Assembly: GCA_030280995.1 (NCBI GenBank)
Contig: JASXTE010000081.1
Coordinates: 1-64,000 of the forward strand
Source: Hemileia vastatrix
Lineage: Eukaryota > Basidiomycota > Pucciniomycetes > Pucciniales > Zaghouaniaceae
Direction of reading: 5' to 3'
DNA: 64,000 nt
How positions within the stretch are numbered: position 1 is the first letter of the stretch; the number at the start of each line of letters is the position of its first letter. Below are positions 59,372 through 64,000 of this stretch, piece by piece. The notes under the pieces are model-generated. The model made no database searches. It worked only from the letters and a program-made list of their open reading frames with translations, and was not told the origin of the DNA. The translations under genes were made by a program, and so were the position numbers.

Positions 59372-61201
59372 ATGACGATATTGACAATGACAACTGCTAC
59401 AACTTCATCATCTGCATCATCTGCATCTAATTTATCTGAACAATTGGTCGAATCAAGTGACACCTTGACCATTTCAATGATTCCATTGAGTTGGCTGCTT
59501 GGTTTACTCAACGAATACGCATGGAACTGGTCAGCAATGAAATTCATCATCATGAGGCCTGAAACATTGGCATTTTTCATCGCCATATTTGTAATATTCA
59601 CCATAACTCACAACTTTGAGACTGTCTCGGCAATCATCGGAAGCCAGTGTAACAAATGTCACTGGCTCAAATTGCTCAGACTGACCAGAAAGGACAGTCC
59701 GATTAAAGCACCGATATCATTCACTACTGGTCTTGACGAAAATTATGAACACAAAGCCTCTTCTCGCGTATCAATTTTTGGCATCAGAGGTCGCAGAGGC
59801 AAAATGGAGGACAAATTTGATTACGTCAATGAAATAAAATCACTTGGCATCGAAATGTATGCCGTGTATGATGGCCATGGATCTGATGTAAGTAAATGTT
59901 TGCCTTCTTTGCCAATCATCAACCGTGACCGCTCATATCAGTTGATTGATTCAAACTTTTATCCACTCTGCAGCAAATGTTACACATTGACTTGACTTGT
60001 CTCAATGTCAAAAGTCAATATGTAACATGTTTCAGAGTTCTCATGTTTCATTTCACTTGTGCAAACATATGTTTGAAACACTCTATCAATTATATCAATT
60101 GTATCAAATCTATCAAATCTATCAAATCTATCAAATCCATCGACTCTTTCAATTCGTTCGATTCCTTCAACTTGAAATTTCGTCACAGTCGACGTGCTTA
60201 TTCCTAGTATTTATCCAAGGACACAAAAAATCTCTTATGACTTACATTCTAATGTTCACATGTTCTTATTTTGACTCTTCTTGCTTTTTTTACTTTTTTC
60301 ACCCTGTTTACCCTTGTTCCTTGGTTTTCCTTCCTTTTCCTTCCTTTACTTTACTGTTTAGAAAGCTGCTAATTTCGTTTCCCTCAACCTACTCAAGGCC
60401 ATAAAAAATCGCATGAGCCAAGCGATGGCCGAAGATGATACAACGATGGTCTGTCCTGACAAAAGCCTGAAGGAGTTGACCAAAGAAGCTTCATGTGAAC
60501 AATCAAATACCAAAAATGAACATTCGACCAGTGTGTCCAAGTTGTCCAAAGTGAACAAAGTTAAAAAAATGGAAAGTTTACGCAAGATAATTCATCAAGA
60601 AATACTATCAATTGACCAAAAACTCGTAGAAATGGGAAAAAAAGACATCAATTTTGGTGGAACAACTGCTGTGATTGCAGTGAGAGTGTACGAGTACAAT
60701 ATGTTACTGGTTGCTAATGTTGGTGATTCACGAGGTGTCCTCTGCAACAGTCGCGGTATGGCTGTTCCTCTTTCTCACGATCACAAGCCCCAAAATTGGA
60801 ATGAACACGAAAGGATTAAAGCAGCAGGTGGTTTCATCAAATTCACCGGTGTTTGGCGAGTTGCAGGAATTCTCGCCACGTCTCGTGCTCTCGGTGATTG
60901 TCAATTGAAGGAAAAAAAGTACATCATCGCTGATCCAGACATCATCACCTTTGATTTGTCTGTGCACCAACCTCAATTTTTGATACTGGCCAGTGATGGC
61001 CTCTGGGATACATTTTCTAACGACGATGCCGTACAATTCGTCAAGAACTTTATCGCCAATTCCGTCAAAAAAGCAATTACTCACCCCGATGAAATAGCAT
61101 ACCAGGCTTCGAAAGCTCTCACTTATGAAGCTTATAAAAGACTATCTTTGGACAATGTAACTGTGATTGTTGTTATTTTTGAACTTAGAACTGTCAACTA
61201 A
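59372..61201 (+). CDS. PPM1L: PPM1L-like PP2C serine/threonine phosphatase
   Basis: Two exons (59372-59887, 60362-61201; 474-bp GTAAGT...TTTAG intron, phase 0), 451 residues. PPM1L is an ER-anchored Mg/Mn-dependent phosphatase that acts on ASK1, TAK1 and CERT in mammals. A Ser/Thr-rich N-terminus precedes a membrane helix (about 68-85, LAFFIAIFVIFTI). The PP2C domain has GRRGKMEDKF, YDGHGSD at the exon junction (DGHGG in most relatives), FGGTTAVIAV, VANVGDSRGVL, PLSHDHKPQN, LATSRALGD, ILASDGLWDTFS and the final DNVTVIVV. Metal-binding Asp residues are retained. An extra charged segment (about residues 190-240) lies between motifs. The signature HDHKP and the membrane anchor favour PPM1L over other PP2C members. 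Confidence 0.92.
60102..60138. repeat. 9-bp tandem repeat TATCAAATC x4
   Basis: Near-perfect nonamer copies in the PPM1L intron. Confidence 0.93.
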
Positions 61202-61862
61202 GAAATTACCTGAAATTACCTTAAATTACCCCTCATTCGACCTCAGTAATGTACAACAAGAGCACCCATCGAACTTCTCTTTAATTCTACATCTATTCGA
61301 GTCAAACAAGATGATATTTCTTTGAGACTTTATCATTATTCTTTTTCCATTTGTAAATATTTGCAATACACCTCCACCTCAGCAATAGTCTACTCGATTT
61401 GTCCCTTACAAATTGACTCACCGTTGTTTTATGTTTAGATGAATTTTATTGACTATTAAATTATCAATGCTGAATAAGTACTAAATACTCGTAATTTAAT
61501 AGAACTCCATGACTCACATTTCATCTGCCACGATCCCAAAAAGTTTCATTACCATGACATAATCATTGGATCAAGTGATTAGCCATTGATGTCATATCTT
61601 TCATGAGTAAACAAGTTTGACGATTTTGCTTTGCGATATTGTTCAACTTGTAGACTTTAAGTTTCAATTAAGTGTGGAAAGCATAAAATCATTTTTGTCA
61701 TTTCTTCTCCCTGCCTTAAAGTATTAATATAATTAATTTTGAGTGAAAAATTTACAACCTTCACAGTTGCAGGAAAAGTATTTAGATAAAGTATTGTTTT
61801 ATTTAATAATGAGAGAATACTCAACTTTTCAGCTTTCTTAAAAGAGATATCAATAAAAAACT
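61202..61862. other. convergent intergenic region PPM1L / MOV10-like
   Basis: About 660 bp of 3' flanks. A TTTATT at about 61798-61803 may be the minus-strand poly(A) signal of the helicase gene. No ORF supported. Confidence 0.65.
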
Positions 61863-64000
61863 TTAACAAGTTTTGGGCGCAGTAATATTTTCTTTTTGGT
61901 CAGTCAGCTGCTGAGAATGATCACATTGCGGAAATTGAAAAGGAAATCCGCGGTAGGATTTGTTGTCACAACAATATTTCAGCAATTGCCTCCAGTAAAT
62001 ATCACCAAGAAGGGAATTAGGGTTGGCTACTACAACCATGAAAGACTTTGCCCGAGAAGTTGCAACATTGAATCTTTTGGGAGACTGGAGAAAGCCAATT
62101 CCGAAGTGTTTGTCGTGTTGTCTTTTCTTCGGATCAGATGATCTGACAAGCGAGAGGATGATCACTCTTTTCTCCAGCCCTTGGAAGCATTCAACTGTTG
62201 ACACTTCAGGCTGAGTTTTAGGAAATGATGTATCGAGTAAATTGCGAATAAGTTCAATTTGTCCACGATAAGGAGTCAGTATTGCAATATCATCGGCAGG
62301 TACTTTGCACTTGTACAGGGACAGAATGAGTTTACCGACTTCGATAGCTTCTTGGAAGTTGCACCAGGAAGGACTATTTGGCATCTGTTGATCTTGACCA
62401 GCGACCCCCCAAAACATAATAGGAAAGTTTGTGAAATTTTTGAGAAGTTTGTCATCCTTTGCAATGTCTGACAAAAGCTCGGAGTGGTAGAAGTTGATGG
62501 AATTCAGATGAATCAATTCAATTGGACATCGGTAACACTGGTTGAGAATAGTGATACACCGTGGATCATAAAAACCAAATTTGGCTTGGTTCTTCTTTTC
62601 ATCTCGCTGGTAGGGAGGAAGGTCACACAACCTCTCGATCAAAGGAGTTGCCAATCTTTGGGCTGCTGGAGACATCACTACTGGACCGAGTTGACGAGGA
62701 TCACCAACTAATACCATGAGACTGTCTTGTTTGATCGAAGTCAAAAGGAGACAGAGTAATGACTCGGGCTCGGTCACTGTTGATGCTTCATCTATGAAAA
62801 CGTAATCAAAAACTCGACTGCGTTGTGGGTTGAAAATATTGAATTTTGTCGAATTTGAGCAGGTTGAGATAACGATACGATGGTTCAACCATTTATGACG
62901 ATTAGAGTCGTCGGATACTTGAGCATAATCCATAATATCTTCGGGAGTCAAATCTGATTCCCAGCGCCTGAATGCAACGATGCGGACTATGTCTTTAACG
63001 GTGACCACACCAGATGCAATCAACTTGGCAGTTAGAGAGTCTGCAGCCGAGTTTGATCCGGAACATGCAAGTATTCTACTACGAGGATTCAAAGTAAAGA
63101 TCTGTAGAATAGATTCAACAATCGTCACAGTTTTACCAGTACCGGGTGGTCCCATGACGATGTAAGGTGATGGCCGACATGTGCCTTCAATTATATTTTG
63201 TACAGCTGTTTGCTGTCGAGGATTTAATTTAGGATTAAACCATTCAATTGGCTTTGTCATAGGAATCATCGACTTTTTAAATGACATCGAAGTTGGAAAT
63301 AGTTTTTCAGACTTATGAGGTTCTTTTTCAACATCATGGAGAATAGCATGAAGTCTTCGAATTTGGACTCTACTTTGTTCAAAGCAGACGCTAAAAGGTT
63401 CATATTTGTATTGACGCATGAATGCATGATCAAACTTCAAATGAACCTTGTCCAACTCGATTCGATGGATGATGCCTTCAAATAGAGTTGCCTGAGAGTT
63501 TGGATCAGTCGCTTGGTGACAAATGGCGACATCACCACAAAGAAGAGAGGGGCGTCCCGTTGAAAGGCCGGGTACATCCAGACAAAAAAGTCCATCTTCT
63601 CTGCGAAACCTCACATGATCCAGATCATACTGTCTCATTTCCAAGAGTGAATTTGCCTCTTCAATTAACAAATTTGCGGAAAATATTTTGCTGTATGTAT
63701 TCAAATTCAGTTCTGAGACCAGTTCTGGGAATAGCTGTATCAATTTGTTCTTATCCTTGAAAATGCTCTCAATCAATTCTAGGGTTGGTTTAGCTGAAGG
63801 CAAGGGGGGTAATCTTCGATGCTTGTTGTAAGCGTTAGCCTTTTCACCAGGATAAGAAATACAAAATGGATTGGAGAGCATTGTCATTAAAAAATTGTTA
63901 CGTTCGAGTAACTCTTTGCGAGATCTTAATTGACGAGAATTTGCATTTGACTTCATCAATTCGTCCAACGAATTGGGCCATTGAATCTCTGTAGTTTTAA
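61863..64000 (-). CDS. armi: MOV10/Armitage SF1B RNA helicase (5' end beyond the window)
   Basis: At least 710 codons, open to the window edge; no ATG start is seen near the edge. An acceptor-like CTACAG at about 63991-63989 may mark the exon start. Upf1-like 5'-3' helicase of small-RNA silencing (RISC or piRNA loading, retroelement control). Motifs: LNPRQQTAVQNII (Q/Ia region), GPPGTGKT (Walker A), ILACSGSNSAADSLT, VFIDEAST (motif II DEAS instead of the DEAG of human MOV10), LVGDPRQLGPV (III), NQCYRCP, ILTPYRGQIELI, TVECFQGLEKRVIILSLVRSS (V), FLQSPKRFNVATSRAK (VI), and the family C-terminus YRGFPF. MOV10, MOV10L1 and Armitage cannot be separated confidently without the N-terminus. Confidence 0.92.
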   Translation of the reverse strand, partial: KTTEIQWPNSLDELMKSNANSRQLRSRKELLERNNFLMTMLSNPFCISYPGEKANAYNKHRRLPPLPSAKPTLELIESIFKDKNKLIQLFPELVSELNLNTYSKIFSANLLIEEANSLLEMRQYDLDHVRFRREDGLFCLDVPGLSTGRPSLLCGDVAICHQATDPNSQATLFEGIIHRIELDKVHLKFDHAFMRQYKYEPFSVCFEQSRVQIRRLHAILHDVEKEPHKSEKLFPTSMSFKKSMIPMTKPIEWFNPKLNPRQQTAVQNIIEGTCRPSPYIVMGPPGTGKTVTIVESILQIFTLNPRSRILACSGSNSAADSLTAKLIASGVVTVKDIVRIVAFRRWESDLTPEDIMDYAQVSDDSNRHKWLNHRIVISTCSNSTKFNIFNPQRSRVFDYVFIDEASTVTEPESLLCLLLTSIKQDSLMVLVGDPRQLGPVVMSPAAQRLATPLIERLCDLPPYQRDEKKNQAKFGFYDPRCITILNQCYRCPIELIHLNSINFYHSELLSDIAKDDKLLKNFTNFPIMFWGVAGQDQQMPNSPSWCNFQEAIEVGKLILSLYKCKVPADDIAILTPYRGQIELIRNLLDTSFPKTQPEVSTVECFQGLEKRVIILSLVRSSDPKKRQHDKHFGIGFLQSPKRFNVATSRAKSFMVVVANPNSLLGDIYWRQLLKYCCDNKSYRGFPFQFPQCDHSQQLTDQKENITAPKTC

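Overview
This is eukaryotic nuclear DNA, and the gene set is that of an arthropod. Evidence: GT-AG introns of roughly 60 bp to 3.6 kb, AATAAA poly(A) signals, and animal-only genes (a zfh1/ZEB zinc-finger homeobox factor, a neuropeptide GPCR, an alpha/epsilon-sarcoglycan, beta-PIX, LIN-7, Ras, glutamate decarboxylase). The moderate AT content, compact genes, large intron-poor ORFs and many short tandem repeats would suit a mite or other chelicerate, but that placement is an inference. There is no prokaryotic operon, CRISPR array, intact transposon or virus.

Layout. 1-6.7 kb (+): 3' part of a zfh1/ZEB gene (zinc-finger pair, homeodomain, CtBP motif, C-terminal zinc fingers). Its low-complexity linkers change reading frame about eleven times. 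10.3-15.0 kb: EDC4/Ge-1-like decapping scaffold (-) head-to-head with cytosolic methionyl-tRNA synthetase (+). 15.3-16.2 kb (+): a TGF-beta-type propeptide with one frameshift and no visible mature domain. 16.2-21.2 kb: mostly non-coding. 21.2-26.6 kb (+): two-exon class A peptide GPCR split by a 3.6 kb intron. 28.2-33.4 kb (-): five-exon sarcoglycan, head-to-head with beta-PIX/RtGEF (33.6-35.6 kb, +). Then LIN-7/Veli (36.6-37.3, +), mitochondrial DNA polymerase gamma (37.8-41.1, +), Ras (41.6-42.5, -), a SMIM15-like membrane protein (43.6-43.9, +), Hikeshi (44.2-45.0, +), mitochondrial peroxiredoxin (45.1-46.0, -), acyl-CoA-binding protein (46.5-46.9, -), eleven-exon glutamate decarboxylase (49.7-55.6, +), Tim9 (57.9-58.1, -), PPM1L-like PP2C phosphatase (59.4-61.2, +) and the 3' part of a MOV10/Armitage helicase (61.9 kb to the window end, -).

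The genes are a typical mixture of unrelated loci. Some pairs appear to share regulatory DNA: two head-to-head pairs (EDC4/MetRS, sarcoglycan/PIX) have gaps of about 250 and 210 bp, and one tail-to-tail pair (Hikeshi/peroxiredoxin) has interleaved poly(A) signals. The points most worth checking are the frame-broken zfh1 linkers, the propeptide-only TGF-beta-like gene, a GC-AG intron in Gad1, the unusual P-loop and CAAX box of Ras, and several shortened housekeeping proteins (EDC4, MetRS, POLG). No convincing new multi-gene system was found.
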